DNA of 64,000 nt from Pseudoips prasinana (lineage: Eukaryota > Arthropoda > Insecta > Lepidoptera > Nolidae). The notes under the pieces are model-generated. The model saw only the letters and a list, made by a program, of their open reading frames with translations. It was not told where the DNA came from and did not search any database. A program made the position numbers and the translations under genes. Within the stretch, counting starts at the first letter, position 1, and each line of letters opens with the position of its first letter. Below are positions 9,901 through 19,409 of this stretch, piece after piece. The stretch covers positions 3,162,001 through 3,226,000 of the forward strand of contig OX621250.1 of the NCBI GenBank assembly GCA_951640165.1, in the 5' to 3' direction.

Positions 9901-9960
9901 GGCAGATATCCAATGATAACACAATGCAATCAATTGTTTTCTAACAAACTTAAGAATTAC

Positions 9961-10315
9961 TTTTAATAACTGTTATCCACAAAAGGTAATTAGAACAAAA
10001 CCTCAGAAACACACTTCCATTAAGTGGATAACGCAGGGAGTTAAAATCTCAAGCAAAATGAAAAGAATCTTATGTTCTTCTACAACAAGAAATATTGGCA
10101 TCACAAATTACAAAAAGAGTTATATTAGAACTTATAGACGAGTAATAAATAATGCAAAAAAATTAGGTATGTCCAACCACTTAGATAAGGCCAAAAACAT
10201 AAGTAAAGAGACGTGGAAGCTTGTGAATTTTCATACACATACACATTTCATACACATACATAAATCAGAGAGACAGGGCTATGCAATTTATGGAAAAAAC
10301 AACTTCAAGGGTTGA
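9961..10315 (+). pseudogene. LINE linker region upstream of RT
   Basis: Frame reads KWITQGVKISSKMKRILCSS, KKSYIRTYRRVINNAKKLGM and NISKETWKLVN: the W-x-x-x-G-hydrophobic, Y-K-x-Y-R and K-x-x-W-x-x-I/V-N pattern between endonuclease and RT in CR1/Jockey-like LINEs. It ends with a decayed HTHTHFIHIHK stretch (a CACA-rich run) and a stop. It would have been continuous with the RT frame starting at about 10374. Confidence 0.7.
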
Positions 10316-10373
10316 AAATGAAATAACGATAAAACTGACATAGACTGACGAAATAAAAAACATCGTTCATAAA

Positions 10374-11222
10374 ATGGCTAGCAAGAGTAGTTGTGGCTAT
10401 GATGGTCTTCCTATATCAATAATTAAAGAAAATATAGATTTATTGGCGTCCCCACTTTCTGGTTTCTTCAATAAATGTATAGATGAGTGTATTTTCCCAG
10501 ATCAACTTAAGTTGGCTAAAGTAGTACCAATCTTTAAGAAGGGCGGAAAAACAGATACAAAAAACTATAGGCCCATATCACTACTTCCGACGATATCGAA
10601 ATTATTAGAAAACATTATTAAAAGCAGGCTAATATCTCATTTTAATTTAAAAAAGGTAATTAATTCGAGGCAGTTTGGTTATCAGAAAGGCATAGGAACC
10701 TCAGACGCAATAAGTACACTAATCAACGATATAATTAGTAATCTAAATAATAAATTGAAAGTAGCTGGGCTCTTTATAGATTTAAGTTCCGCTTTTGACA
10801 CAATTGACAATGATCTCCTTATTTTAAAATTGGAATATTATGGTGTTCGAGGAAAAGCCTTAAAACTTATGACATCATACTTAAAGAACAGGAGAATGTA
10901 TGTTGAAATTAAAAATATTGATGAAAGAAATCATGAAGTTGTGTACAAGTCAAAAATGGTTGGTATAAAACGCGGAGTACCTCAAGGTTCCATCCTGGGT
11001 CCCGTATTATACATAATTTTCACAAATGACCTACTCAATTACATACATAATAGACAACCGGACGTTAAATTAGTTGTTTTTGCAGACGACACAAATGTAA
11101 TAATAAGTGCATGCGATTTAGAAACCTTGACTGCTAAAGTGAACAAAACCCTAGAACGTCTTTGTAAATGGTTCTCAGCTAATAATTTAATAATAAATAC
11201 AAATAAGACTTTTATTATTTAG
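10374..11222 (+). pseudogene. LINE reverse transcriptase core
   Basis: A 282-codon open stretch with all main RT blocks: SSCGYDGLPISIIK, FPDQLKLAKVVPIFKKGGK, NYRPISLLPTISKLLENII, SRQFGYQKGIGTSDAISTLI, GLFIDLSSAFDTIDNDLLIL, GIKRGVPQGSILGPVLYIIF, LVVFADDTNVIISA and LCKWFSANNLIINTNKT. The aspartates of FIDLSSAFD and FADD are kept. The first Met is internal to the ancestral protein and not a real start. A frameshift at about 11215 moves the C-terminal part into another frame. FADDT suggests the CR1/L2/Jockey side of the LINE tree; clade not assigned. Confidence 0.88.
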
Positions 11223-11898
11223 AACCACAGCACGAAATAAAGACCACATAGGTATAAACCTAAATGATCAAAAAGTTCTTTAAGCAAATAACGTCAAGTT
11301 TTTAGGAATCACTATAGATTCAAGCTTAAATTGGAAGCAAGAGTTGGCGACTATTGACTCGAATCTATCATCAGCTTGTTATGCATTAAGAAGCTTAAGG
11401 GATCAAATTGACATTAAACACCTATTAGCTGTATATCATGGTCTTGTGGAATCAAGGTTGAGGTATAGTATCATGTGCTGGGGAAACAGTTATAATTATA
11501 ATTGTCACAGAGCTTTCGTTCTTCAAAAACGCACTATAAGAAGCATTGTCAAAATACTACAATGGGAATCATGTCGAGAATATTTTGTCAAATCAAAAAT
11601 ACTAACAGTACCAAGTCTATACATTTTCTTAATTATTAGTAATTTTGCAAAATACATACACAGATATGAAACAGAAGAAGAAAGAGATCATAGAGAGAAT
11701 ACGCGAAGGAAAGCTATTAAAAATAACATGGTTCCTAAATTAAATATTGTTAAACATTGCCCTCAGTACCAAGGAGTGGAATTATTTAATAAGTTACCAG
11801 CATCTTTGAAGGAAACAGTTTACAATACGAACATATTTAAAACAAGGTTGAAGGCCTTCCTATTGGAGAAGGGTTTTTATGCTGTGATTGAATTGTAA
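11223..11898 (+). pseudogene. LINE RT C-terminal domain, shifted frame
   Basis: Continues in a second frame: RTTARNKDHIGINLNDQKVL, a stop near 11281, then NNVKFLGITIDSSLNWKQEL, ALRSLRDQIDIKHLLAVYHG, ESRLRYSIMCWGNS, QKRTIRSI, GVELFNKLPASLKE and KTRLKAFLLEKGFY before the natural stop at 11896-11898. FLGIxIDxxLxW, Y(H)xxxxSxLxYxxxxWG and a W/LFNxLPxxL near the end are standard for this LINE region. One frameshift plus one stop separate it from the RT core, so the copy is inactive but only moderately decayed. Confidence 0.85.
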
Positions 11899-12157
11899 AA
11901 CCCAATCATTTCAAAAATAATTATAATCTTAATGTTATTTGTAATGACGTGACAAATAAATGTTTTGTAGTTTGTTTTTATTTTTATATAATTTATTTAA
12001 ATATAATGTGTGGACTATTGTATCGTATTATTTTATTTTGTTGTTTGTTATTATTTCAATTTATTGTTTTTTATATTGTATAATTTAATTGATATGTATT
12101 CTATACGGATTCAAACACAATGCAAATTGTTAATGAGTAAATAAATAAAATTATGCT

Positions 12158-12375
12158 GCTATCATCATCATCATCATCATGTCGACCGGATGAGTTCCAC
12201 TGCTGGACAAAGGTCTCCTCAAAAGATTTCCCCAATGGAGTCATGTCCAGCATTTGGAGGGATATTGATGCCATGAGTGGTGATTAAGGAATAATCACCA
12301 CTCATGGCAGGCGGGACGGAGACACGTTGCTGCACGTTCTTTGATAGACATTCCCTCGTGGCGACATGAAAAAAT
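12158..12375 (-). mobile_element. RTE-type LINE 3' UTR with (GAT)n tail
   Basis: Plus-strand text begins with an ATC run, then gttccactgctggacaaagg, tctcctcaa, caccactcatggcaggcggg, acgttgctgcacgttct and acattccctcgtggcgac. On the minus strand this is the 3' UTR of the family seen better at 56696-56956 and 38954-39183. A hairpin inside (12269-12309) is listed separately. Confidence 0.75.
12269..12309. repeat. Perfect hairpin inside an RTE 3' UTR, 18-bp arms
   Basis: tgccatgagtggtgatta (12269-12286), loop aggaa, complement taatcaccactcatggca (12292-12309). The right arm is the ancestral UTR sequence; the left arm is an extra inverted copy absent from other family members. Confidence 0.88.
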
Positions 12376-12454
12376 ATGAATAATGATGGTAATGTTCTGT
12401 TAAATACAGTAAACAATAATGTTTTTTAATTTTCGCGATTTGTACACATTTTTA

Positions 12455-13247
12455 TATACTGTGGACACGGGTCTCATCGCGATAAAGATTAAGGGAAAAG
12501 TAGCCGGAAGTAAGCAGAGCACCAGCGTTTTTACCTTACGTGAAAGGAGTAACGGATAAAGTTGGATCAGTACTAAAGAAATACTCCATCAAGACTGTAT
12601 ATTGTCCGATCTCCAAAGTCTCCAACCAGCTGCGTACACCGAAGGATGTTATTCCTCTTCAAACACCGGGCGTCTACAGGTTTGAGTGCAACTGCGGTAT
12701 GTTTTATATCGGCTAAACTAAAAGATCTATTGCTGAAAGGGCCAAAGAACATATCGCAGCTGTCAAGAACCGACAGATTAATAAATCAGCAATAGCTGAG
12801 CACGTAGTCGACACAGGATCTCAACACTGGATTACAAATTTACACAAGCCACAGGTCCCCTCCACCGATCGTCACTATTACTCCAGCATAGTACGTGAAG
12901 CGGTTGAAATAAAGAAACATATCAATTTCAACCGGGAAGACGGATACCGCCTCTCACCATCTTGGAATCCTGTAATAACGAAGTGCCATCGTCGCGTAAC
13001 CAACGTAGTGCACCCGGGCGCTGATGTCATTAGTGTCGTGTGTACCGACAGTTTCGTAAAGGAAAAAGAAAAATATCAAGACCATGCGAGGGTAGATACC
13101 GAAACCCGAGCTTCACGGAGACGACGCTGCCGAGCTACACCAGTCGACCCGTGACCACGGCTGGTGCAATCCATGCCGAAACGTCGGGTAACCAAGGTAA
13201 TGATTTACCAAAATCTTTATCGCGATGAGACCCGTGTCCACAGTATA
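12455..13247 (+). mobile_element. Penelope-like element, 5'-truncated, with inverted termini
   Basis: A 36-bp segment tatactgtggacacgggtct..aaagatt at 12455-12490 recurs as its exact reverse complement at 13212-13247. Between them lies the C-terminal part of a Penelope-type protein with a GIY-YIG endonuclease, followed by a noncoding end containing ccgaaacgtcgggtaa. The last ~225 bp recur inverted at 26371-26598. Terminal inverted pieces of the element's own end are common in 5'-truncated Penelope copies. The RT domain is absent. Confidence 0.82.
12510..13154 (+). pseudogene. Penelope-like GIY-YIG endonuclease domain
   Basis: Frame: [38 protein letters not shown], then the nuclease [16 protein letters not shown] with a stop directly after, TKRSIAERAKEHIAAV, KSAIAEHVVDTGSQHWI, VREAVEIKKHINFNREDGYR and LSPSWNPVI. 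GVY..C..CxxxYIG is the GIY-YIG core; R-x-x-EH and SAIAEH are the following conserved blocks of PLE endonucleases, which nick the target for reverse transcription. The single in-frame TAA sits where the family has Q (YIGQT). The upstream end lies in the region joining RT and endonuclease; RT itself is missing. Natural stop TGA at 13152-13154. Confidence 0.88.
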
Positions 13248-13439
13248 GTTAGTTGGTGGGTAGTAACAACAAGTAGACAAGATTGATTTTGCTCCTCTTT
13301 TTAATTAACTTTAAAATAATAATTAATTAGTATATTATACATTTTTAACATTATTTATGCTTAATAATATATAATAAACCCAACCCACCTGTCAGTTAAG
13401 TGTAAATCACAACACAACAATTCACTACAATCATCTTCA

Positions 13440-14233
13440 ATGGCAATGGCAGTTACAATACAAGATTCACTATCAAGCTTAAGAGATGAGTTTTTTAAGA
13501 AGTGTGCCAGTGTTGAAGCTGAGCTGAATAAAGCTGCAAACACAAGTCTTCCAACAGTCACTACACTGGCTTCTGACTTTGCCTCCTACAAACTTAATTT
13601 TGTGCAGACCCTCAAACTTCTGCAGAAGCAGGTGGATGCCCTGGCACGCACTGTGGATAGTCTGGAGATGCGCGGGCGCAGGAAGATCTTGCTGTTCCAT
13701 GGTCTCGCTGAGGGCAAGCAGGAGGATGTGGCACAGACAGTCATCAAAGTTCTACGCACACAGCTGGGTATGGATGATTTCACTGAGAGCGACATCAGAC
13801 GGTGCCATCGAATGGGACGCATAGGCGCTTCATCTAGACCTCGACCGATTCTGTGCAAATTCGAAGTGGTTGCACTCCGGGACAAGGCTTGGTCCTTGAA
13901 AACTGCGCTGAAGGGATCGGGAGTAACTGTCTCGGAGTTCCTGACAATAACCAGGCACACTGCGTTTATGGCTGCGAGATACAGGTTTGGCGTTACTCAG
14001 GCTTACACTATATGGGGAATGTATTTGTCATCGGTGCCCAAGGTAAGAGATATCGTGTCGTAACTACAGAGGACATCCTTAAAATCAAGACGGCTGATTT
14101 AAATACGGAGACGGTGGCCCCTAGTTCGAGCGTGCTTGAGCCGATAAAACCTGTGGCAGGCGGATCTAAGGGAACAAGCATCTCTGAAGCAGCATCCCAA
14201 AGAAGTCGGCGCAATACGGCACTTAAAAGGTGA
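13440..14233 (+). pseudogene. LINE ORF1 protein, one frameshift
   Basis: First frame (207 codons): N-terminal helical region SSLRDEFFKKCASVEAEL with a likely coiled coil through QKQVDALARTVDSLEMRGRR, then an RRM-like part KILLFHGLAEGKQEDVAQTV, IRRCHRMGRI, RPRPILCKFEVVALRDKAW. ORF1 proteins of this kind bind LINE RNA and act as chaperones. Near 14015 the frame shifts and continues as HYMGNVFVIGAQGKRYRVVT, EDILKIKTADLN and a basic end RSRRNTALKR. Fusion of the two frames gives ~264 residues. Start chosen at ATG 13440; a second ATG lies two codons on. Confidence 0.8.
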
Positions 14234-14781
14234 TCGATGTATTGCTAAACTTTCGTTTTTTCATCGCTCGTTTCCCATGCTGATTGGCGCCGCGTTTTCA
14301 TATGCCTGTTAAACCTCTGCCTTCATTCATATTACTACAACTATAAGTTTTTATGTACTTGTGATTGTTTTTTATAACTGTAGGTAATCTTGGTTTCACT
14401 GTTCTCATTTTATTTAGGTTCAATGTTTTTCTTTAAATTTAGTCTGTCAAACCTTTCTATAATCAATGTCAGTCTAAAAGACTAATTTTGCAGGGGCGTG
14501 GACACGTGGTCCACGCCCCTGCAAAATTAGTCTTTTGGCCATTTTATGTTGTCTATGGTGTTCTTAAGCGGGGCGAATGCAAACGACGGTGATACTTGTT
14601 TTATTTATTTTTTTATTTTTTGCTTTGTGACTAGGTTTTTATTTTTAGCCTATAGTAATTAATTACACAGAAATTGGCGGGTGGAAAGTAGCGAATAGCT
14701 GATTATTTGAGATTTACAGCGAATTTTAGTTTTATATTAATTTATATTATATACACGATATATTTATTTTATATATTATTT
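14234..14781. other. LINE inter-ORF spacer containing a perfect hairpin
   Basis: AT-rich spacer between ORF1 and the inserted SINE. It contains the inverted repeat at 14476-14536. No frame or other motif is seen. Confidence 0.5.
14476..14536. repeat. Perfect hairpin, 28-bp arms, 5-nt loop
   Basis: aaaagactaattttgcaggg..gtggac (14476-14503), loop acgtg, exact complement gtccacgcccctgcaaaatt..tctttt (14509-14536). The GC-rich inner stem would make a very stable hairpin in a transcript. It could be an inverted duplication or a structured element between the two LINE ORFs; only other copies of this LINE can tell. Confidence 0.92.
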
Positions 14782-15043
14782 GACGATCACCGTAGCCTAG
14801 TTGGTAGTGCTCCTGCCTACGAAGCTGGTGGTCCTGGGTTCGAATCCCGGTAAGTGCAAATATTTGTGTGATGAGCACGAATATTTGTTTCTGAGTCATG
14901 GATGTTTTCTATGTATTTAAGTATTTATCTATCTATATAAGTATATATATCGTCGCCTGGTACCCATAGTACAAGCTTTGCTTAGTTTGGGGCTAGGATG
15001 ATCTGTGTGACATTGTCCCCATATATTATTATTATTATTATTT
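14782..15043 (+). mobile_element. SINE-A, full length
   Basis: tRNA-like head: box A tagcctagttggtagtg, box B gggttcgaatcccgg. Then gtgcaaatatttgtgtgatg, agcacgaatatttgtttctg, agtcatggatgttttc, and the tail ggtacccatagtacaagctt, tgcttagtttggggctagga, cattgtcccc and an ATT run. Inserted between the two ORFs of the surrounding LINE. Sister copies: 34865-35109, 35636-35884, 40081-40339 and 51516-51747. Not a functional tRNA gene: the acceptor 3' strand is replaced by SINE body. Confidence 0.9.
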
Positions 15044-15089
15044 AATTTGTATATTTATAGACATATTTATTATACAATAATATTTATTT

Positions 15090-15626
15090 ATGTCACTATC
15101 TGACTATGACAGTGATTCCGATAGCTTTCAAACTGCGTGTAGTGATTCGAGCTACCTAAGTTTCCCATCTCTTGGTGATACTCTCAATTCTCACTTTAAC
15201 GATGCTCTTAGGAATTTCAATGTGGTCCACATCAATGTCCAAAGCATTCCGGCTCATTTTCCAGAGATGCTGGCAAATTTTGACTGTAAGAACATCCACG
15301 CCATTCTGGTATCCGAATCATGGTTAAAACCTTGTCTCCCATCTGTCTCTTACTCCCTCCCAGGCTTTAATTTAATACGAAATGATCGCGTGGCAGGTGG
15401 TGGTGGTGGCGTAGCCATTTATCTCCGTAACTACATTAACTTTAACGTAATAGATACGTCACCGCAGCCGCCTCCACTGAATGCAGGTGAACATCTTCTA
15501 ATTGAAGTCGAACTGCATCATACGAAAGTGCTTTTGGGTGTATATTATTGTCCGTCCCTCCGCATCAATTTCTTTAATTCTTTTGAAACACTTTTAGAAA
15601 ATTTAGGAAATTTCTTAGATCACTAG
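15090..15626 (+). pseudogene. LINE ORF2 endonuclease, N-terminal part
   Basis: Frame reads FNVVHINVQSIPAHFPEMLA, AILVSESWLKPCLPSVSYSL, FNLIRNDRVAGGGGGVAIYL and HTKVLLGVYYCPS. This is the first half of an APE-type endonuclease: the N of HINVQS, the E of SES, the RxDR-like RNDR and the GGGxxxY motif are in order. About residues 1-170 are kept. The catalytic SDH/HD blocks expected near residue 200-230 are absent, because ORF2 is deleted from about 15607 onward and resumes in the RT region in another frame. An acidic DSDSDSFQTACSDSS start precedes it. Confidence 0.8.
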
Positions 15627-16561
15627 GAGTTGGAAAATCTCTAGATACTCTCCCTAATAAATTAGACATCAATTCCCTTAATCAGTACTTTTCCTCTTCA
15701 TCATCGAGTAACGCATTAGCTAAAACTCAATCGTTAAGATATCTTTCATCACTTCCAACTGCCGATCATCCACCATTTGTTTTCAATCAATTCTCCGATT
15801 GTGATGTTAAGAAAGGCATCCTGTCAATATCTTCCAATGCGGTCGGTAGCGACAGTGTCAGCCGTAATATGATCATTCCTATCCTTGATGATATCCTACC
15901 CATTATCAGTCACATCCTTAATTGTTCCATATCGAGTGGATTCTTTCCTTCTAAATGGAAAGAAGCCCTAGTCACTCCCATTCCTAAAACCAGGAAACCA
16001 TCCTCCTTCTCCGACTATCGTCCTATATCCATTCTTCCATTCCTATCAAAAGTCCTCGAGCGGCTTATCTACACCCAACTTAATTCCTATGTATGTAAGC
16101 ACAATATCCTCAACCCTATGCAATCCGGTTTCCGTCCTGGTCATAGTACCGTTACAGCCCTGGTCCATATTACGGAAGACATCAGAGGTGCCATGGAGAA
16201 TGGAAATCTTACAGTTCTCCTTTTACTAGATTTTAGCAACGCGTTCAATACTGTAGATTTTGACATTCTTCTTGGCATTTTGCCGTCACTTAACATATCT
16301 CCAACGGTGATTGAATGGTTTCGATCTTACCTGTTTGGGCGCCGGCAAAGAATCCGTATTAATGATATGTTTTCTACATGGTCTAATACAGTTGCTGGCG
16401 TGCCGCAGGGTGGCGTTCTTTCTCCATTGCTTTTTGCTTTATTTATTAATACAATTTCCAATAATCTTTCTTGCTCCTATCATCTTTATGCAGACGATCT
16501 ACAGATTTATTCCCATGCTTCGCTTACGAACTTACCCAGTGCAATGGGGAAAAATCAATGA
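15608..16561 (+). pseudogene. LINE ORF2 reverse transcriptase
   Basis: ~318 open codons: linker KFLRSLGVGKSLDTLPNKLD, then FPSKWKEALVTPIPKTRKPS, DYRPISILPFLSKVLERLIY, QSGFRPGHSTVTALVHITED, VLLLLDFSNAFNTVDFDILL, TVAGVPQGGVLSPLLFALFI and SYHLYADDLQIYSHA. The LDFSNAFNTVD and YADD aspartates are present (YADD codons 16487-16498). The deletion upstream joins the endonuclease out of frame. After GKNQ the frame is lost by a shift. Confidence 0.88.
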
Positions 16562-16841
16562 TGATTTAGCTCGGATTAGGGCGTGGAGTCAGAACTTTGG
16601 TCTCAAAATCAATCCGATGAAAACACAGGCTATAGTACTTGGCAGCTCTCGACTGATTTTCAAATTGGACTGCTCCCAACTCCCCCAAATCATCTTTGAT
16701 GGCACCGTTATCCCTCTCAGGGATAACGTTAAGAACTTGGGGATTATCTTTGATAATACATTATCATGGGGTTCTCAACTGAAAGCTGTAAGTTGTAAAC
16801 TTTTTGCGTCACCAGGTTCCCTCAGGCGCCTGCGCAACTAA
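16555..16841 (+). pseudogene. LINE ORF2, region after YADD, shifted frame
   Basis: Continues as INDDLARIRAWSQNFGLKIN, PMKTQAIVLGSSRLI, NVKNLGIIFDNTLSWGSQLK and FASPGSLRRLRN, then a stop. The expected ~150-200 residues after LRRLR are missing, so the C-terminal domain is deleted. The 3' UTR follows directly. Confidence 0.8.
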
Positions 16842-17070
16842 TATGTTGCGATGCTAATATTATGTATATGTTTATATTTATTCATGTTTTTAGACTTATC
16901 TACTTTTTCATTTGTTGCACACCTACTATTTTTAAAATAATTACAGCTCCTATCCATCCAAAGGTTGTCTGGAAGACACCCATTGTACATGATTGTGTTA
17001 TTAGTGTCCTATGAATTTGTCGTGTATGTGTGTACAATAAAGAGTATTCTATTCTATTCTATTCTATATA

Positions 17071-17750
17071 AAAAAGTAAACAAATAAATCTGTCTGTCAA
17101 TCTGTCTGTCTCGACGAGTTTCAATTTAAGTTTTAAACTCAACTAACGACAACGAGAGCTGGCGAGCTTCCACAATTTTTTATACTTGCTTAAAGCGTTG
17201 TTTTTTTTTCAATTAAAAACGTTCGAAAGCAGCAACTACACATGCGGTCTCTCTATAGATGTGTGACCATAAAAAAAAATTGAGAATTTGAGAAATAGTA
17301 ATTTTTACCGTAGTGCTTTTGTTGTTTACTTAAATAATCACTTAAAACTGTACTAACCAAATGTGTTTCTTTTATTTACATATTTTCAAGTGATATATAT
17401 AAATTAAATTTAACAAATTTTAGTGTCTTAACACCACATGCGTATTATATTATAAAAAATAATTATAAATGTATACATAAAAGTTGCCAAAGACTTAACT
17501 AAAGCTAAACATATAAATGTATTTAATATTTACAGTTTTATAAAACTGAGTTTGCTTTAGATCACAAGACTGAAGTGGAACTTAGATATACGAAACTTAA
17601 CTGGCTATGAGATAGTGAATTATCCTTTTATCTTCACTAACTTATATCTCTAAATTCCATTTGCGTCACTTGATCACACTTTTCGTAACGTTCTCGTCAC
17701 GCTTTCACCAGATTACTCCCCAAGTAAAGCGTGCGTAAAGAAATTTACTT
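17071..17750. other. No gene; (TCTG)n-like run near 17085-17110
   Basis: AT-rich sequence with a short CTGT microsatellite after the LINE tail. Nothing else recognised. Confidence 0.35.
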
Positions 17751-17895
17751 CAAAAACATTAACTCGATTAACTAAGTTAACTCTTCGAGTAAACTAGACA
17801 CATTCGAGCACTCGACCAATTATCATCCATTGAAAATGGTCCGTGGAGGACAGAAACACGTGTTGGGTATCATACCTGCGCATGCATATGTATGC
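17751..17895. repeat. Family D repeat fragment (cgagcactcga / acacgtgt)
   Basis: attcgagcactcgaccaatt, aaatggtccgtggaggacag and aaacacgtgttgggtatcat match, in order, parts of 25385-25548 (inverted) and 61345-61445 (inverted). Ends and class are unresolved. Confidence 0.5.
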
Positions 17896-18700
17896 TTGTG
17901 GCATGTGCCTATTTTTGCGGCGATGCATATTGCATCCCGGCTTGATTTAACTGACAATTAGATGAATTAATACTACATATTGGTATTCTATTTGGAGTCA
18001 TAAATATATTTGAAATACATAAACATTAAATATATAACATATTAAAAAAACACGTTTTCATTAGATCACAATATTCAGTATTGTCAATGTTTTATTTCAA
18101 AAAATTTACAATACATTAAATATATAGGAATAAACACAGTAATAAGACTACCTTTTTTCGTTACTCGCAGTATAATGTCAAGTTAATTGCAAAAATAAAA
18201 CTATGATACGTATCTCACGGTAACTGAAAATGTTCTGTTTATTTTGTTCATTTCTCTCTTCAGTTATTTATTTAGTATTCCTGATATTGAGAATGATTTT
18301 TCGATTTACTGTTTGCTTTGAATGGATTGTAGGCACTTTATTAATTAGTTTTCTTTCTTTCTCGCTGCTATTGTAGGAAGCAAATAATTTGTTTGATTCA
18401 TTTTCCTTATTACTACGAGCTTTTGATAAATGAATGTATCTTCTAAATGAGTTGTAGAGTATAAAATATTAGGCATCTATAAAATGAGTTACTGAGAATT
18501 TAAGTGCGGGTTGGAATCGATCCTACGAAGATATTTCACAAAGCTCTTCTCATTGGAGTAACTTTCTTTATTTTACCTTTATCATTAAATTCGCACTTCT
18601 TTGGAATGTGCTCTCTTTACTCATACATAAAACAACATGTCTTAACAACATATCTCTACTTTTACAGTAAACGAGAAGTAGAGTAATTTCCACAATAATT
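17896..18700. other. No recognised feature
   Basis: AT-rich sequence without identifiable repeat or gene. The 60-codon frame near 18504 has no supporting features. Confidence 0.35.
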
Positions 18701-18709
18701 TATAATAGG

Positions 18710-18990
18710 AAGCGCTCATAGGTATTTGGGTGAGTGCCTAAGGGACAGAGAGGAGCGCAGCGGAGAGGATTTTACCAAGGCACTAAAAAATCAACTTTAA
18801 AATTATTTAAATAAAGTGCAAATATGCTTGAACATTATTCCCGAGACTGCGCGAGCATTTTATGTCAGGTTCAAGCATATATGAACTTAATTCCTATAAT
18901 ATTAATGTTCATTTTCTAGTGCCTTAATAAAATCCTCTCCGCTGCGCTCTTTTCTGACTGCGCTGGCACTAATGCCCCTTCTGAGTGAGG
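18710..18990. mobile_element. Foldback MITE-like element, ~280 bp
   Basis: Left arm: gagtgcctaagggacag, gagcgcagcggagaggattt, aaggcactaaaaaatcaac, atatgcttgaaca, actgcgcgag. Right arm (reverse complement): attagtgccagcgcagtcag, gagcgcagcggagaggattt, aaggcactagaaaatgaac, atatgcttgaacctgac. Arms of about 110-120 bp meet near the centre with little loop. No coding sequence. The superfamily cannot be set, as the TSD is not clear. Confidence 0.7.
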
Positions 18991-19007
18991 TCACGCTAGA
19001 CGTAGGA

Positions 19008-19170
19008 CTGCACGTACGGCGCAGTGGCTAAGACAGTCGTCTCGCTGCTTCGTGTCCCGGGTTCGAATCGCGCGCCGTACAACTATTTTTGTGTCCGTCT
19101 ATGATATGTTTGTAATGTAGCCAGCGACACAGGGATTAGATTACCTAGTGCGGGCGTCGCCTTAACGAAA
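19008..19170 (+). mobile_element. SINE-C (ggcgcagtggctaag head)
   Basis: tRNA-like head: ggcgcagtggctaagacagt (box A region) and cccgggttcgaatcgcgcgc (box B). Then acaactatttttgtgtccgt, gatatgtttgtaatgtagcc and the end agtgcgggcgtcgccttaa. Related copies are at 34412-34540 (inverted), 36550-36735 and 47699-47885. Confidence 0.8.
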
Positions 19171-19296
19171 TAAAAAAGAAAGCCGTGCCAGCAGCCGGAC
19201 GGATACTGCCCATATCCGTAACTAAAAAGTTACTTACGCAAGAGCCTGCAAGAGATCGTTTTTAGCGATACGGCCGCCAATTGCATTAAAATAAGC
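19171..19296 (+). mobile_element. Retroelement 3' end (gcgatacggccgcc type)
   Basis: agccgtgccagcagccggac, gttacttacgcaagagcctg, agagatcgtttttagcgata, cggccgccaattgcatt. The phrase agcgata(a)ggccgcc(t)attgcat is familiar from lepidopteran non-LTR ends. Truncated. Confidence 0.45.
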
Positions 19297-19391
19297 AAGA
19301 AGAAGAAATTAACTTTATTGCAAAAATAAGTTAAACAAAGAAATAATCTTTGTTTAACTTATTTTTGCAATAAAGTTAATTTCTTCTTCTT
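19297..19391. repeat. Perfect hairpin, 44-bp arms, 7-nt loop
   Basis: aagaagaagaaattaacttt..acaaag (19297-19340), loop aaataat, exact complement ctttgtttaacttatttttg..ttcttctt (19348-19391). Confidence 0.92.
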
Positions 19392-19409
19392 ATAATAATA
19401 ATAACAATA

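Larger units (their letters stand above)
9900..12150 (+). mobile_element. LINE with FADD-type RT, 5'-truncated
   Basis: Begins in the endonuclease-RT linker (frame FNNCYPQKVIRTKP, then KWITQGVKISSKMKRI at about 10020-10070), continues through RT and the C-terminal domain, and ends with an AT-rich 3' UTR containing AATAAA near 11956 and an A-rich end at about 12140-12150. Abutted at 12158 by a minus-oriented RTE end with an ATC run. The endonuclease domain is missing, so the copy is 5'-truncated like most LINE insertions. Confidence 0.85.
13380..17070 (+). mobile_element. Two-ORF LINE (CR1-like), with internal deletions and a SINE inside
   Basis: Order: short 5' leader, ORF1 (13440-14233), spacer with hairpin and SINE-A, ORF2 with endonuclease (15090-15607) and RT (15608-16840), 3' UTR with AATAAA at about 17038-17043 and a tail of attct repeats (17045-17068). 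It keeps both ORFs in order, so it is a near-5'-complete insertion. It is inactive: one frameshift in ORF1, a deletion in the endonuclease, a frameshift after YADD, and a deleted C-terminus. The endonuclease phrase VSESWLKPCLPSVSYSLPGF resembles lepidopteran CR1 (Zenon-like) elements as I recall them; clade unconfirmed. Confidence 0.85.

Noticed and set aside
13479..14214. Several overlapping frames around LINE ORF1
   Set aside because: Shadow frames of ORF1; only the frames with coiled-coil and RRM-like content were kept.
14782..14853. Functional tRNA gene (box A and box B present)
   Set aside because: The sequence continues into a body and tail shared with four other copies; the acceptor stem does not close. 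It is a SINE head. The same applies to other box B hits (19410, 40081, 48025, 49731, 59850).
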